A stretch of 64,000 nt of DNA. Source: Virgibacillus halodenitrificans JCM 12304 (GTDB taxonomy: Bacteria > Bacillota > Bacilli > Bacillales > Amphibacillaceae). Positions 16,244 to 25,499 of this stretch are shown piece after piece. The notes below the pieces were generated by a model, which did not search any database, had not been told where the DNA came from, and was given only the letters and a program-made list of their open reading frames with translations. The stretch covers positions 1-64,000 of the forward strand of contig NZ_BAZS01000013.1 of the NCBI RefSeq assembly GCF_001310895.1, read 5' to 3'. How positions within the stretch are numbered: position 1 is the stretch's first letter; each line of letters opens with the position of its first letter. The position numbers were made by a program, and so were the translations under genes.

Positions 16244-16981
16244 ATGTTTAAGCATTTGAATACAAATACACTTAATTGGATATTAATCATTGGCGTTATC
16301 CTATTTATTATTGAGTTAACCTTTTTTCATGGTGGGATGATCGCATCCGCTTTGTTTTGTGCACTTTTTATCTATATTGGATGGAAAAACTTCCTCCAAC
16401 TATGGGGGAAAATATTTTTTTGGTTTGGTATAGCAGGAGCTGCATTTTCTATTTTAAATATGCTTGCTGTACGCTTTCTGATTATTGCTGCCATCATTTT
16501 ATTTATAATGAATTATTCTAAATCCAAAAAAAATACAGAAGTAACCTATCCAACTATACCACCAAATCAAAAAGAGGATATTGCAGATTCTGCTGTACTA
16601 AAGGTAGAGCCGCTATTTGATAACTCGTTTTTTAAAGGAGACAAAACGGATGACTCAGCTTACCATTGGCGAGATGTAAATATCCATGGAATAATTGGGG
16701 ATAGAGTGATTGACCTTAGTAATACGGTTCTTCCTAATGACACAGCTGTTATATCTATTCGTCACATGGCTGGTAATATAGAAATCTATGTACCATATGA
16801 CATAGAAGTTAGCATTCTTCATAGCTCTTTCTTTGGCCGCGCCCAAATTTTAGATCAGTACCATACAAAACTAATGAATCAGTCATTAATATACAAGACA
16901 GAAAAGTATGATGAATCACAAACACGCGTAAAGATAATCACTTCCGTTTTCTCTGGAGACATCGAGGTGAAGCGAATATGA
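16244..16981 (+). CDS. liaF: LiaF-like inhibitor of the LiaRS two-component system
   Basis: The protein of about 245 residues has four hydrophobic segments in its first 100 residues and a C-terminal beta-rich domain (VIDLSNTVLPNDTAVISIRHMAGNIEIYVPYD pattern) typical of the LiaF/VraT family. LiaF holds the LiaS kinase inactive until the envelope is stressed. ATG 16244 follows AAAGGAGGA. Its end overlaps the start of liaS by 4 bp (ATGA), which points to translational coupling. Confidence 0.87.
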   Translation: MFKHLNTNTLNWILIIGVILFIIELTFFHGGMIASALFCALFIYIGWKNFLQLWGKIFFWFGIAGAAFSILNMLAVRFLIIAAIILFIMNYSKSKKNTEVTYPTIPPNQKEDIADSAVLKVEPLFDNSFFKGDKTDDSAYHWRDVNIHGIIGDRVIDLSNTVLPNDTAVISIRHMAGNIEIYVPYDIEVSILHSSFFGRAQILDQYHTKLMNQSLIYKTEKYDESQTRVKIITSVFSGDIEVKRI

Positions 16982-18009
16982 ATACAGTTATTCGTCATAT
17001 CATCACTGCTGTTCTACTTGGTTTTATCTTGACATTTATTGTAACTGTTGTTACATTATTCGTTTTTGTTAACGACTGGTCGTTGATAGCCGGGACAAAA
17101 GTAGGTGAAGTCAATTATCTTGTTATTTTGTTTGGTATACCATTTGTCGGCGGATCGATAATTGGTATAGTTACAGGTACATATTGGCAACAGCGGCTTC
17201 GCCATATAGAAAAACAAATGGATGAGTTATTGAAAGGCAGAAAGGTAAAAGCTGCGTCAGAATTTAAAGAGATAAAGAAAATAGAAACTTTTCTAATAGA
17301 GATTCAGGAAAAAATCCGAGATCAAACAGAAGCGGCTCAGCGTCTGGCCACTGACAGGGCAACAGAGAGAGAGAAGAGTTTGCAGGAAGTGGTAGTGCAG
17401 GAAAGAAACAGGCTTGCAAGGGAATTGCATGACTCCGTTAGTCAACAGTTGTTTGCCGCATCTATGATGATGTCTGCGATTAATGAAGAGAATACTTCTA
17501 CACCAGTTAGAAAACAGCTTCACCTTGTTGAAAATATGATTCAACAGTCCCAAATGGAGATGCGAGCTTTGTTACTTCATTTACGACCAGTCGCATTAAA
17601 AGGTAAGTCTTTACACGAGGGAATTAAGGAACTATTACTAGAACTTACTGAAAAAGTACCGATGAAGATTACCTGGAAAATTGAAGCATTTCATTTAGAT
17701 AAGGGTGTTGAAGACCAACTGTTTCGTGTTACCCAAGAATCGGTTTCGAATACCTTAAGACATTCAAAAGCTACTAATCTTGAAGTAATACTTATGGAAA
17801 GAGATGAGACGGTTATCCTTCGGGTGGTTGACAATGGAATTGGTTTTAATATAGATACTGTTAAAACAAACTCATATGGTTTGCAAAATATGCGGGAAAG
17901 AGCTTTTGAAATCGGCGGCTCATTTAAAATAATAAGTATACCAGGAGAGGGAACTAGAATGGAAATAAAAGTTCCTAATTTAGGCAAGGAGGGAAAGCAC
18001 CATGATTAA
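16978..18009 (+). CDS. liaS: LiaS sensor histidine kinase
   Basis: The 343-residue protein has two N-terminal transmembrane helices (residues about 8-30 and 45-67) with a very short outer loop, the mark of an intramembrane-sensing kinase. It then has a HAMP-like linker, a HisKA_3 phosphoacceptor site (ERNRLARELHDSVSQQLF) and an HATPase domain (DNGIGFN, YGLQNMRERA). It should sense cell-wall inhibitors together with LiaF and phosphorylate LiaR. It overlaps liaR by 8 bp. Confidence 0.9.
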   Translation: MNTVIRHIITAVLLGFILTFIVTVVTLFVFVNDWSLIAGTKVGEVNYLVILFGIPFVGGSIIGIVTGTYWQQRLRHIEKQMDELLKGRKVKAASEFKEIKKIETFLIEIQEKIRDQTEAAQRLATDRATEREKSLQEVVVQERNRLARELHDSVSQQLFAASMMMSAINEENTSTPVRKQLHLVENMIQQSQMEMRALLLHLRPVALKGKSLHEGIKELLLELTEKVPMKITWKIEAFHLDKGVEDQLFRVTQESVSNTLRHSKATNLEVILMERDETVILRVVDNGIGFNIDTVKTNSYGLQNMRERAFEIGGSFKIISIPGEGTRMEIKVPNLGKEGKHHD

Positions 18010-18631
18010 TGTCTTATTTGCCGATGACCATGAAATGGTGCGGATCGGTGTTTCAGCATATTTATCTGCACAGAAAGATATAAATGTAATTGCCGAAGCG
18101 GATGATGGAGGGGATGCTGTCAGATTAGCCTTGAAGCTAAAACCTGATATTATCTTAATGGATCTTGTGATGAAAGAGATGGATGGAATAGAAGCAACCA
18201 GACAGATTATTCAACAATGGCCGGAAGCAAAAATCATTATTGTAACAAGCTTTCTTGATGATGATAAGGTGTATCCTGCATTGGAGGCGGGGGCAGCAAG
18301 TTATATGTTGAAAACGTCTAAAGCAAGTGAAATAGCAGAAGCGATTCGGGCAACTTATCAAGGTCAGTCTATATTGGAGCCGGAAGTGACTGGAAAGATT
18401 ATGAACCGAATGCGGTCAAAGAATGATGAATACCTTCATAATCAGTTGACAGATAGGGAAACAGAAATTTTATTACTAATCGCACAGGGGAAGTCCAACC
18501 AGGAAATAGCAGATGAATTATTTATTGCGGTAAAAACTGTAAAGGTACATGTAAGTAATATATTGGGAAAACTACAAGTACAGGACCGAACCCAGGCTGT
18601 TATTTATGCATTTAACAATAATTTGGTTTGA
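18002..18631 (+). CDS. liaR: LiaR response regulator
   Basis: The 209-residue NarL/LuxR-type regulator has an N-terminal receiver (FADDHEMVRIG; phosphoacceptor Asp in IILMDLVMKEMDG) and a C-terminal LuxR helix-turn-helix (LTDRETEILLLIAQGKSNQEIA, KTVKVHVSNILGKL). It should activate the liaIH promoter upstream and so close the regulatory loop of this operon. Confidence 0.9.
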   Translation: MINVLFADDHEMVRIGVSAYLSAQKDINVIAEADDGGDAVRLALKLKPDIILMDLVMKEMDGIEATRQIIQQWPEAKIIIVTSFLDDDKVYPALEAGAASYMLKTSKASEIAEAIRATYQGQSILEPEVTGKIMNRMRSKNDEYLHNQLTDRETEILLLIAQGKSNQEIADELFIAVKTVKVHVSNILGKLQVQDRTQAVIYAFNNNLV

Positions 18632-18667
18632 AGTTAAACGTTCAACTAAAAAGAGACTAATAAAAAA

Positions 18668-18717
18668 CTAAAATCCGAACCGATTTAATTAATAAATCTT
18701 GGTTCGGATTTTTATTT
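18668..18717 (+). terminator. Terminator after liaR
   Basis: The stem AAAATCCGAACC / GGTTCGGATTTT around an A/T-rich loop is followed by TTTATTTTTT. Confidence 0.85.
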
Positions 18718-18802
18718 TTTACTACTTAGTGACGCGGTTATTTTGATCAAATCATACCTACATTTGAATTTTTACTTAAAAATATTACTTAGTTATGCCA
18801 GC

Positions 18803-19816
18803 CTATTTAATGTTATAAAATCGATCTACAAGATTGTAAACCGCAACTAATTCATAAAGAATAATAAGTTCAGGCGGAAATTTTGTTGGATGCTTGTCAC
18901 TATCTTTTGTAATCTCTTCATTATCCTCCCAAAAAATTTCAGTAATTTGTTGTAATTCCAATTGATGTTTTTCAGGTTGATAGTAAGTGGGATCACTTAA
19001 TGCTTTCGTCAATTCTGTTACAGCATGAAGAATAATCTTTCTTTCCTCTGCAGACCAGGAAATATCTCTTAAAGGACTATTAATGAGATTATCCATATGG
19101 TAGTGAATTAAGCGCAGCCTCACTATTTGGTCTTGAACTTTTTGGAATTGCTGCTTTTCACTAGCTGCTAGTGGATGGTACTTGGATTCATCTTTCTGAA
19201 ACCTTATCAATAGCTCCGTCTGTAGGATTTTTTTATCCAACTCGGCTACCATTTCCTTTTCTATTTCATCTTGATCATCATGCCTATCTTCTAAAATGTC
19301 TTTAAATACTTTCTCAATAATTTTCCCAGTACGATTCGCCATGGATTGGATATTATTCTGTATGTCATTCTTGTAATCTGGTGGCAGCACAAACATATTT
19401 ACAGCAGTTGATACTAATAAACCAACAGTAGTTGTACCAAGACGAATGAAAAAAGAGAATAAAAAGTTACTATGAATTACTTCAATCATTGCTACTGCTG
19501 TTAATGTTGCTACTAATAAACCTGCATGTAACCTTAAACGAAAACAAGTCACGATGGTGAAGACAGCAGCCAAGGTATAAGTTAGTGGAGAGTTACCGAA
19601 TATAGAAATAAAAAATACAGCATAGGCTGAACCAATTGCTGATGCAGGAAACCGAATAACACCCTTTTTGATGGAATCAGAAACAGTTGGCTCTATAGAA
19701 ACGATTGCTGTAATTACTGCAAATACCGGTGGCCAATCCAGTAGCTCACATATCCAAGCTGTTAAAAATATGGCAACCCCTGTCTTAATTACTCGTCCCC
19801 CTACAATTTTTTTCAA
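18803..19816 (-). CDS. Aromatic acid exporter (ArAE_1) family membrane protein
   Basis: The 337-residue protein has four to six N-terminal hydrophobic segments up to residue about 150 (VIKTGVAIFLTAWICELLDW, AVITAIVSIEPTVSDSI) and a hydrophilic helical C-terminal half. This matches the ArAE/FUSC-like family of B. subtilis YqjA. The N-terminal signature PTVSDSIKKGV is typical. Transport of aromatic acids is the family label; substrate here is unknown. It is on the minus strand, convergent with the lia operon. Confidence 0.83.
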   Translation of the reverse strand: MKKIVGGRVIKTGVAIFLTAWICELLDWPPVFAVITAIVSIEPTVSDSIKKGVIRFPASAIGSAYAVFFISIFGNSPLTYTLAAVFTIVTCFRLRLHAGLLVATLTAVAMIEVIHSNFLFSFFIRLGTTTVGLLVSTAVNMFVLPPDYKNDIQNNIQSMANRTGKIIEKVFKDILEDRHDDQDEIEKEMVAELDKKILQTELLIRFQKDESKYHPLAASEKQQFQKVQDQIVRLRLIHYHMDNLINSPLRDISWSAEERKIILHAVTELTKALSDPTYYQPEKHQLELQQITEIFWEDNEEITKDSDKHPTKFPPELIILYELVAVYNLVDRFYNIK

Positions 19817-20008
19817 TGAAACTACACCTCAATTAAACGTTGTCTTTATCGTATTTCTTAGCTTATTGCATTATCTATTTTCCAACATGAAAGTAAAATA
19901 ATCAAATATTTTCCTGAAAAAGGGTTGCAATTTTTAAAATAATCGAATAGACTGTATTATAACAAAATAAAGATTAATAAAACTGTTATATATAAGGGGG
20001 GAGTAGAA

Positions 20009-20104
20009 ATGACGAAAAGAACTTGTCCTGAGTGTGGAAAGCCGATGGAAGAAAAGAGTTATCTTATGGAATGCGATTACTGTCTCTCTAAAAAGGAAGA
20101 CTAA
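20009..20104 (+). CDS. 31-residue Cys4 (YhfH-like) protein
   Basis: A short frame from ATG 20009 with the strong site AAGGGGGGA upstream codes for 31 residues containing CPECGKPMEE and MECDYC, two CxxC pairs 16 residues apart that could bind one zinc. The layout resembles the small YhfH-type proteins of Bacillaceae. Its function is unknown. It lies 68 bp upstream of aceB on the same strand. Confidence 0.72.
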   Translation: MTKRTCPECGKPMEEKSYLMECDYCLSKKED

Positions 20105-20120
20105 TTTTTTTGGTATTACT

Positions 20121-20160
20121 GTTATACAACAATATAATTAAAGGTTTATTGTATCATAAC
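20121..20160 (+). promoter_or_regulatory. Imperfect inverted repeat just upstream of aceB
   Basis: GTTATACAACAATA (20121-20134) and TATTGTATCATAAC (20147-20160) form an inverted repeat with 11 of 14 matches around a 12-bp spacer. The second arm abuts the AAGGAGG of aceB. It could be an operator for glyoxylate-shunt control; no known consensus was recognised. Confidence 0.35.
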
Positions 20161-20171
20161 AAGGAGGTTAG

Positions 20172-21776
20172 ATGATGTTAATGAAAAGTGAGGAATTAAC
20201 GATTATACCTGAGAAAAAGTATGAAGCAATTTTAGATCCGAAGGCTATAGAATTTATTGAAAAACTGCATCTGCATTTTAATGAGAGAAGAATTAATTTA
20301 CTAAAAATAAGGACTCAGTTACAGGAAAAGATGAATGAAGGAAAGAAGCCTGATTTTCTATCAGAAACGGAAGCAATACGTAATAACAATTGGACCATTG
20401 ACCCCATCCCAAAAGATTTAAAAGATAGAAGAGTAGAAATAACTGGACCTGTTGATCGAAAAATGATTATTAATGCATTGAATTCGGGAGCAACTGGATT
20501 TATGGCTGATTTTGAGGATGCTACTTCTCCGACATGGGAGAATGTTATGGATGGGCAACAGAATTTAAGGGATGCCATTCGCAGACAGATTGACTTTCAA
20601 TCAGAAAAAGGAAAGCAATATAAATTGAATGATGAAACAGCTGTGCTTATTGTCAGACCTCGGGGCTGGCATATGGAAGAAGAAAACATTACCTTTCATG
20701 GGAAACCTGTTTCAGCAAGCCTAGTTGATTTTGGCCTTTATTTTTATCATAATGCGAAAGAATTATTAAGTAGGGGAACAGGGCCATACTTTTATCTTCC
20801 TAAGATTGAAAATCATCTTGAAGCACGTTTATGGAATGATATTTTTGTCTTCTCTCAAAATGAGCTTGGTATTCCACAGGGAACGATTAAAGCAACTGTG
20901 TTAATTGAAACTATAACCGCAGCTTTTGAAATGGATGAAATATTGTATGAATTAAAAGAGCACTCAGCTGGATTGAATTGTGGCCGTTGGGATTATATTT
21001 TTAGTTTCTTGAAAAAATTCCATCAGGATCCTGAAATACTTTTACCTGATCGTTCGGTAGTGACAATGGAGGTTCCCTTTATGAGAGCTTACTCTTTATT
21101 GGCCATCCAAACTTGCCATAAACGTAATGCTCCTGCAATGGGGGGGATGGCTGCACATATACCAGTGAAAAATGATGAAAAGGCGAATGAACTCGCTTAT
21201 GATAAAGTTCGTGCTGATAAACAACGTGAAGTAAATGACGGCCATGATGGCACATGGGTTGCTCATCCTGGAATGGTACAGTTGGTCAAAGAAGTATTTA
21301 ATGAACGAATGCCGACACCAAACCAGTTTTTTAGAAAAAGAGAGGATGTCCAAGTAACACAAACAGATTTATTGGAACCACCAAAAGGGGAGATTACGGA
21401 AGCAGGACTGCGAACCAATATTAACGTGGGAATTCAATATATAGCAGCATGGTTTATGGGAAGAGGAGCAGTTCCTATCAATAACTTAATGGAGGATGCT
21501 GCAACGGCAGAAATTTCACGGGCTCAGGTTTGGCAATGGATTCGCCATCCGAAAGGGAAGTTGAATAATGGGGAAAATATTTCTACAGAACTAGTAGATA
21601 AAATGATGAAGGAAGAATTAGTTAAAATTAAAAATCAAGTTGGTGAGGATGTTTATAAGAATAACAAGTTTGATCAGGCTGCAGAGCTATTTAATCAGTT
21701 AATTAACCAGGATGAATTTGCTGAATTTCTTACATTGCCTGCATATAAGCAATTATTAAAAGGGGGAAATAAATAA
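20172..21776 (+). CDS. aceB: Malate synthase A
   Basis: The 534-residue protein matches malate synthase A, which condenses glyoxylate with acetyl-CoA to malate in the glyoxylate shunt. Seen are the signature [53 protein letters not shown] and GRWDYIFS, and the C-terminal [26 protein letters not shown] precedes ATG 20172. The stop overlaps the aceA start by one base, so the two shunt enzymes are translated together. Confidence 0.95.
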   Translation: MMLMKSEELTIIPEKKYEAILDPKAIEFIEKLHLHFNERRINLLKIRTQLQEKMNEGKKPDFLSETEAIRNNNWTIDPIPKDLKDRRVEITGPVDRKMIINALNSGATGFMADFEDATSPTWENVMDGQQNLRDAIRRQIDFQSEKGKQYKLNDETAVLIVRPRGWHMEEENITFHGKPVSASLVDFGLYFYHNAKELLSRGTGPYFYLPKIENHLEARLWNDIFVFSQNELGIPQGTIKATVLIETITAAFEMDEILYELKEHSAGLNCGRWDYIFSFLKKFHQDPEILLPDRSVVTMEVPFMRAYSLLAIQTCHKRNAPAMGGMAAHIPVKNDEKANELAYDKVRADKQREVNDGHDGTWVAHPGMVQLVKEVFNERMPTPNQFFRKREDVQVTQTDLLEPPKGEITEAGLRTNINVGIQYIAAWFMGRGAVPINNLMEDAATAEISRAQVWQWIRHPKGKLNNGENISTELVDKMMKEELVKIKNQVGEDVYKNNKFDQAAELFNQLINQDEFAEFLTLPAYKQLLKGGNK

Positions 21777-23053
21777 TGGTTAATAATCGTGCAGAAGTAT
21801 TAAAAAAAGAGTGGGATAATGAGTTGCGGTGGGTAGGTGTAGAAAGACCCTATGAGGCGGAAGATGTTATTCGTCTACGTGGATCACTTGATATGCAGTA
21901 TACACTTGCAGACAGGGGAGCTAAAAAGCTTTGGGAACTAATTAATAATGAACCTTATATTAATGCATTAGGGGCCCTGACGGGGAATCAAGCAGTTCAG
22001 CAAGTAAAAGCAGGATTAAAGGCAATTTATCTGAGTGGTTGGCAAGTAGCAGCGGATGCAAATATGGCTGGCCAAATGTACCCGGACCAAAGCTTGTATC
22101 CTGTAAATAGTGTACCTAACGTAGTAAAACGAATTAATCAGGCATTACAGCGTGCAGATCAAATACATTATGCGGAAGGAGATCATTCCATTGAATGGTT
22201 TGCTCCAATTGTTGCAGATGCGGAAGCAGGTTTTGGAGGCCAATTAAATGTATTTGAATTAATGAAAGCAATGATAGAGGCTGGTGCTTCAGGAGTCCAT
22301 TTCGAGGATCAACTGTCCTCTGAAAAAAAGTGTGGACATTTAGGCGGGAAAGTTCTTTTACCTACTCAAACGTCTGTAAGAAATTTAATATCAGCACGAT
22401 TTGCAGCTGATGTAATGGGAACTTCAACTGTTATTATAGCCAGAACAGATGCGAATGCTGCTGACTTAATTACAAGTGACATTGATCCATATGACGCAGA
22501 ATTTATTACAGGTGAACGTACACCAGAAGGATTTTTCAAAACAAAAGCTGGTTTGAATCAAGCGATTGCAAGAGGATTAGCTTATGCACCATATGCGGAT
22601 CTCATCTGGTGTGAAACATCAGAGCCTAATTTGGAAGAAGCGCAAAGATTTGCAGAAGCCATTCATGAAAAATTTCCAAATAAATTACTAGCTTACAACT
22701 GTTCTCCCTCATTTAACTGGAAGAAAAAATTGTCAGATACTAAAATAGCTGAATTTCAAAAAGAATTAGGAAAAATGGGCTATAAATTCCAATTTGTTAC
22801 ATTAGCAGGCTTCCATGCCCTCAATTATAGTATGTTTGACCTAGCAAGAAAATACAAAGATAGAGGCATGGCAGCATATTCTGAATTACAGCAAGCAGAA
22901 TTTGCAAGTGAAAAACATGGATATAGCGCTACCAGACATCAGAGAGAAGTTGGTACAGGTTATTTTGACGAAGTAGCTCAAGTAATATCAGAAGGGACTT
23001 CCTCAACTGCGGCCTTAAAGGGATCTACAGAAGAAGAGCAATTTACTAACTAA
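21776..23053 (+). CDS. aceA: Isocitrate lyase
   Basis: The 425-residue enzyme splits isocitrate to succinate and glyoxylate. The catalytic motif [11 protein letters not shown] is present, with Cys and His as expected. Other signatures are [42 protein letters not shown] and YNCSPSFNW. It forms a two-gene operon with aceB. Together with the fad genes further along it would let the cell grow on fatty acids or acetate. Confidence 0.96.
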   Translation: MVNNRAEVLKKEWDNELRWVGVERPYEAEDVIRLRGSLDMQYTLADRGAKKLWELINNEPYINALGALTGNQAVQQVKAGLKAIYLSGWQVAADANMAGQMYPDQSLYPVNSVPNVVKRINQALQRADQIHYAEGDHSIEWFAPIVADAEAGFGGQLNVFELMKAMIEAGASGVHFEDQLSSEKKCGHLGGKVLLPTQTSVRNLISARFAADVMGTSTVIIARTDANAADLITSDIDPYDAEFITGERTPEGFFKTKAGLNQAIARGLAYAPYADLIWCETSEPNLEEAQRFAEAIHEKFPNKLLAYNCSPSFNWKKKLSDTKIAEFQKELGKMGYKFQFVTLAGFHALNYSMFDLARKYKDRGMAAYSELQQAEFASEKHGYSATRHQREVGTGYFDEVAQVISEGTSSTAALKGSTEEEQFTN

Positions 23054-23065
23054 ATTACATTAAAG

Positions 23066-23100
23066 TACTCCTTTCTACGAAGAAAGGAGTATTTTTTTAT
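23066..23100 (+). terminator. Terminator after aceA
   Basis: The stem TACTCCTTTCT / AGAAAGGAGTA with a 4-5 nt loop is followed by TTTTTTT. Confidence 0.9.
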
Positions 23101-23250
23101 ATAAAAAGAGGTTTAATGTCATTATTGAAATATAATTGTAACATTGTCATAACATGAGTGAAAAATATGGATGTTATACTACAAATGTCCTAAAGATAGT
23201 GAGGACTACATACTACTTATATATTATACACATTCTCGCAATGTTTTAAG

Positions 23251-23287
23251 TGATAGATAGAGAGAGAGACATACACATACATACATA
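23251..23287 (+). repeat. Simple-sequence leader of the hydrolase gene
   Basis: GATA, GAGA and CATA microsatellite-like runs lie 40-75 bp upstream of the hydrolase start, in its probable untranslated leader. The flanking gap (23101-23250) contains TGTAAC followed by a degenerate second half, only a partial match to a WalR box. Confidence 0.4.
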
Positions 23288-23327
23288 ACGTGGTTGCGGA
23301 TGTGAATTAGGAAGCGGGGAAGAGAAG

Positions 23328-24608
23328 TTGAAAAAAACAATAATGACAATGACTACTGTAGCAGTAGTTGGTTTGAGTAGTGCATTTTTCAGTTCAAATG
23401 TCCATGCTGAAACAGTGAATAATTTGAAAGATAAACAAGAACAAATACAAAATGATCGCTCTGAGGTGAAAGCAAATCTATCAGAAGCGGAAGAAAAAAT
23501 ATCAAAAGTTTTAGTAGAATTAGAGACACTTAATAAAGATATTGAAAGAGTAAACGATGCTTTAAAGGAAAATAAAGCAAAAATGGATGAGACAGAGCAG
23601 TCCATTTCAAAAACAAAAGAAGAAGTAGAAAAATTAGAAGCGGAAATTGCCGATTTAGAAGCTGCAATTGAAAAACGATTTGAGATTCTTAAGGAAAGAA
23701 TGGTTTCCTATCAGAAAAGTGGCGGAGATATTAGCTATCTTGAAGTAGTATTTGGAGCTCAAAGCTTTGGAGATTTTATCAGCAGAGTATCTGCTGTAAA
23801 TAAAATTGCTGATTCCGACGCTAAACTTATGGAAGAACAGGAAGCAGATAAAAAAGAAATTGAGGAAAAACAAGATAAAGTAGTGGATAAGCTCGATAAC
23901 TTGAAAGATATGAAAGCAGAATTGGAAGATATGCAATCTACTATTAATGAACAAAAGAAACAAAATGTAGAAAAAAAGAAATCCCTTAAAGAAAAGAAAA
24001 GTGAACTTGTTACGATGAAGGAAGAATTGCAAATTAAAGATAGTAACCTTGCTTCTCTTGAAAGAGAAGTAAAGCAAAATATTTCTTCAGCTACTGCACC
24101 ACCAGCACAAGCTGTTTCATCAAATCGTTCTGAAAGTTCAAGTTCTCAATTGTCTACATTAAGTAGCGAGAAGAGTAAAGGGAGCAGTAATACTTCCGCG
24201 CCAACAGCTTCTAAAGGCAGTGGTGGAATGAGTGCAATCTTAAATGCCGGAAACAGATATATTGGTAATTCTGTCTATGTATTCGGTGGCGGAAGAAGTG
24301 CTTCTGATATCGCAAGAGGAAGATTTGATTGCTCAGGTTTCGTATCATGGGCATTCTCTCAAGGTGGAGTTTCAGTCCCGGCAAGCACTAGCGGTCTATC
24401 TGGAGTAGGTTCTAAAGTTTCATATAGTAATGCACAACCTGGTGATTTAGTATTCTTTAACACATATAAAACAAATGGTCATGTTGGAATCTATTTAGGT
24501 GGCGGAAGATTTATTGGATCACAAAGCTCAACTGGTGTAGCAGTTGCCAATATGAACAGTGGTTACTGGAAAGACACGTTCAAAGGACATGTAAGAAGAG
24601 TTAGATAA
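23328..24608 (+). CDS. CwlO-like NlpC/P60 peptidoglycan endopeptidase
   Basis: The 426-residue secreted protein has a signal peptide ending about residue 27 (SSNVHAET), a long coiled coil (residues about 30-250), a Ser/Ala/Pro-rich linker and an NlpC/P60 domain (residues about 305-426). Catalytic residues visible are Cys335 in RFDCSGFV and His385 in NGHVGIYL. The layout matches B. subtilis CwlO, a D,L-endopeptidase that cuts the peptide stem for cell elongation and is activated by FtsEX through its coiled coil. The start is TTG at 23328. It stands alone and is closed by a terminator. Confidence 0.88.
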   Translation: MKKTIMTMTTVAVVGLSSAFFSSNVHAETVNNLKDKQEQIQNDRSEVKANLSEAEEKISKVLVELETLNKDIERVNDALKENKAKMDETEQSISKTKEEVEKLEAEIADLEAAIEKRFEILKERMVSYQKSGGDISYLEVVFGAQSFGDFISRVSAVNKIADSDAKLMEEQEADKKEIEEKQDKVVDKLDNLKDMKAELEDMQSTINEQKKQNVEKKKSLKEKKSELVTMKEELQIKDSNLASLEREVKQNISSATAPPAQAVSSNRSESSSSQLSTLSSEKSKGSSNTSAPTASKGSGGMSAILNAGNRYIGNSVYVFGGGRSASDIARGRFDCSGFVSWAFSQGGVSVPASTSGLSGVGSKVSYSNAQPGDLVFFNTYKTNGHVGIYLGGGRFIGSQSSTGVAVANMNSGYWKDTFKGHVRRVR

Positions 24609-24610
24609 TA

Positions 24611-24645
24611 AACAAAAAATCCATCCTTAAAGGGTGGATTTTTTT
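24611..24645 (+). terminator. Terminator after the hydrolase
   Basis: The stem AAATCCATCC / GGGTGGATTT is followed by a run of T at 24638-24644. Confidence 0.88.
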
Positions 24646-24787
24646 GTGTTCAAATATATATGTTGAAATTATCCGGTGTTTCGCAAAATAGATAAACTTG
24701 GACGTGACTGTAAGTATTGTAAATTACTGTTTCTAAAAGGTACACCACTAAAATATATTTTAATACGTTTTGATGATCATCTATCGC

Positions 24788-25250
24788 CATTGATTTCCAT
24801 TACAGATGAACGCTTTCCGCCGGCATGGCTTCAGCCGCTTCCTCCGCTACGCTCCGTGCAGGGTCTTCAGCTCATGCTATTCCGGCAGGAGTCGTCATCT
24901 TCCATTCCAATCAATTGGTATGTGCTATTGATTAATTTGAGGTATTTAAGAATTGAATAAGTAGCTCTTATCTTTAATTTTTGAGATATACACCTTAGCG
25001 AAGGGGAAATATGAAGACTCCTCGAAAATGGAAAGGCACATTTTCTTCGTGCGATGCCTTGCTGACGTAGCTTTCCTTGTCCTGCGGGAAAAGCGAGACT
25101 AGCGAGACCCCGCAGAACGGAACTAATTAGGAACAAAGGCTAAGTTCGTCACGTCCTGTGACAACGCCTTTGTAACCAGCATCCTGCAGGCCCGAGTTCG
25201 AGGAGGCTTGCAGGCCGCCCGCGGAAAGCGTAATAATTTTCCGCAGCGAG
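24788..25250 (+). repeat. Dispersed composite repeat, copy 1
   Basis: This gene-free stretch is much richer in GC than its surroundings. Module A (24788-24916) starts CCATTGATTTCCATTACA and ends ATTCCAATCAATT. Module B (24992-25250) starts ACCTTAGCGAAGGGGAAATA and ends TTTTCCGCAGCGAG. B includes strong hairpins: CTGCGGG/CCCGCAG (25082/25109), ACAAAGGC/GCCTTTGT with inner GTCAC/GTGAC (25133-25173), and GCGGAAA/TTTCCGC (25221/25238). Related copies lie at 46842-47234 and, inverted, at 59861-60257. No protein frame is conserved. The rest of the 890-bp gap (24646-24787 and 25251-25395) shows nothing clear. Confidence 0.8.
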
Positions 25251-25399
25251 ATTTGGTGCTCCACCACTACATCGCATTTTACTCCAACTGCGAATTTAAT
25301 ATTTCGCTTTAGTTACCTTACTAGCTTATGTTAATGTAAATAATAGTCCGTTGCTGTATATAATAAGTTCGATTTAATGTCTGTAAGAAGAAATAAAGC

Positions 25400-25424
25400 G
25401 TTTCATTTTTTCTTGCCGGGGTAC
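25400..25424 (+). promoter_or_regulatory. Sigma-B-like promoter for the BCCT gene
   Basis: GTTTCA (25400-25405), a 13-bp spacer and GGGTAC (25419-25424) closely match the general-stress promoter consensus GTTTAA-N12-15-GGGTAT. It lies 76 bp upstream of the transporter start. Osmoprotectant transporters are known sigma-B targets in Bacillus. Confidence 0.55.
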
Positions 25425-25499
25425 TTATAATACATATATGTAAACGGATCTATATTTACAGTTTACATTACATAAAAAAATCAATGGAAAGGATCTGTT

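Noticed and set aside
23128-23160. WalR box before the CwlO-like gene
   Set aside because: Only one TGTAAC half is good; the second half at the required 11-bp spacing matches at three or four positions only.
24676-25136. Short frames of 89-94 codons on both strands
   Set aside because: They lie inside the dispersed repeat, are not kept in the other copies and have no good start signals.
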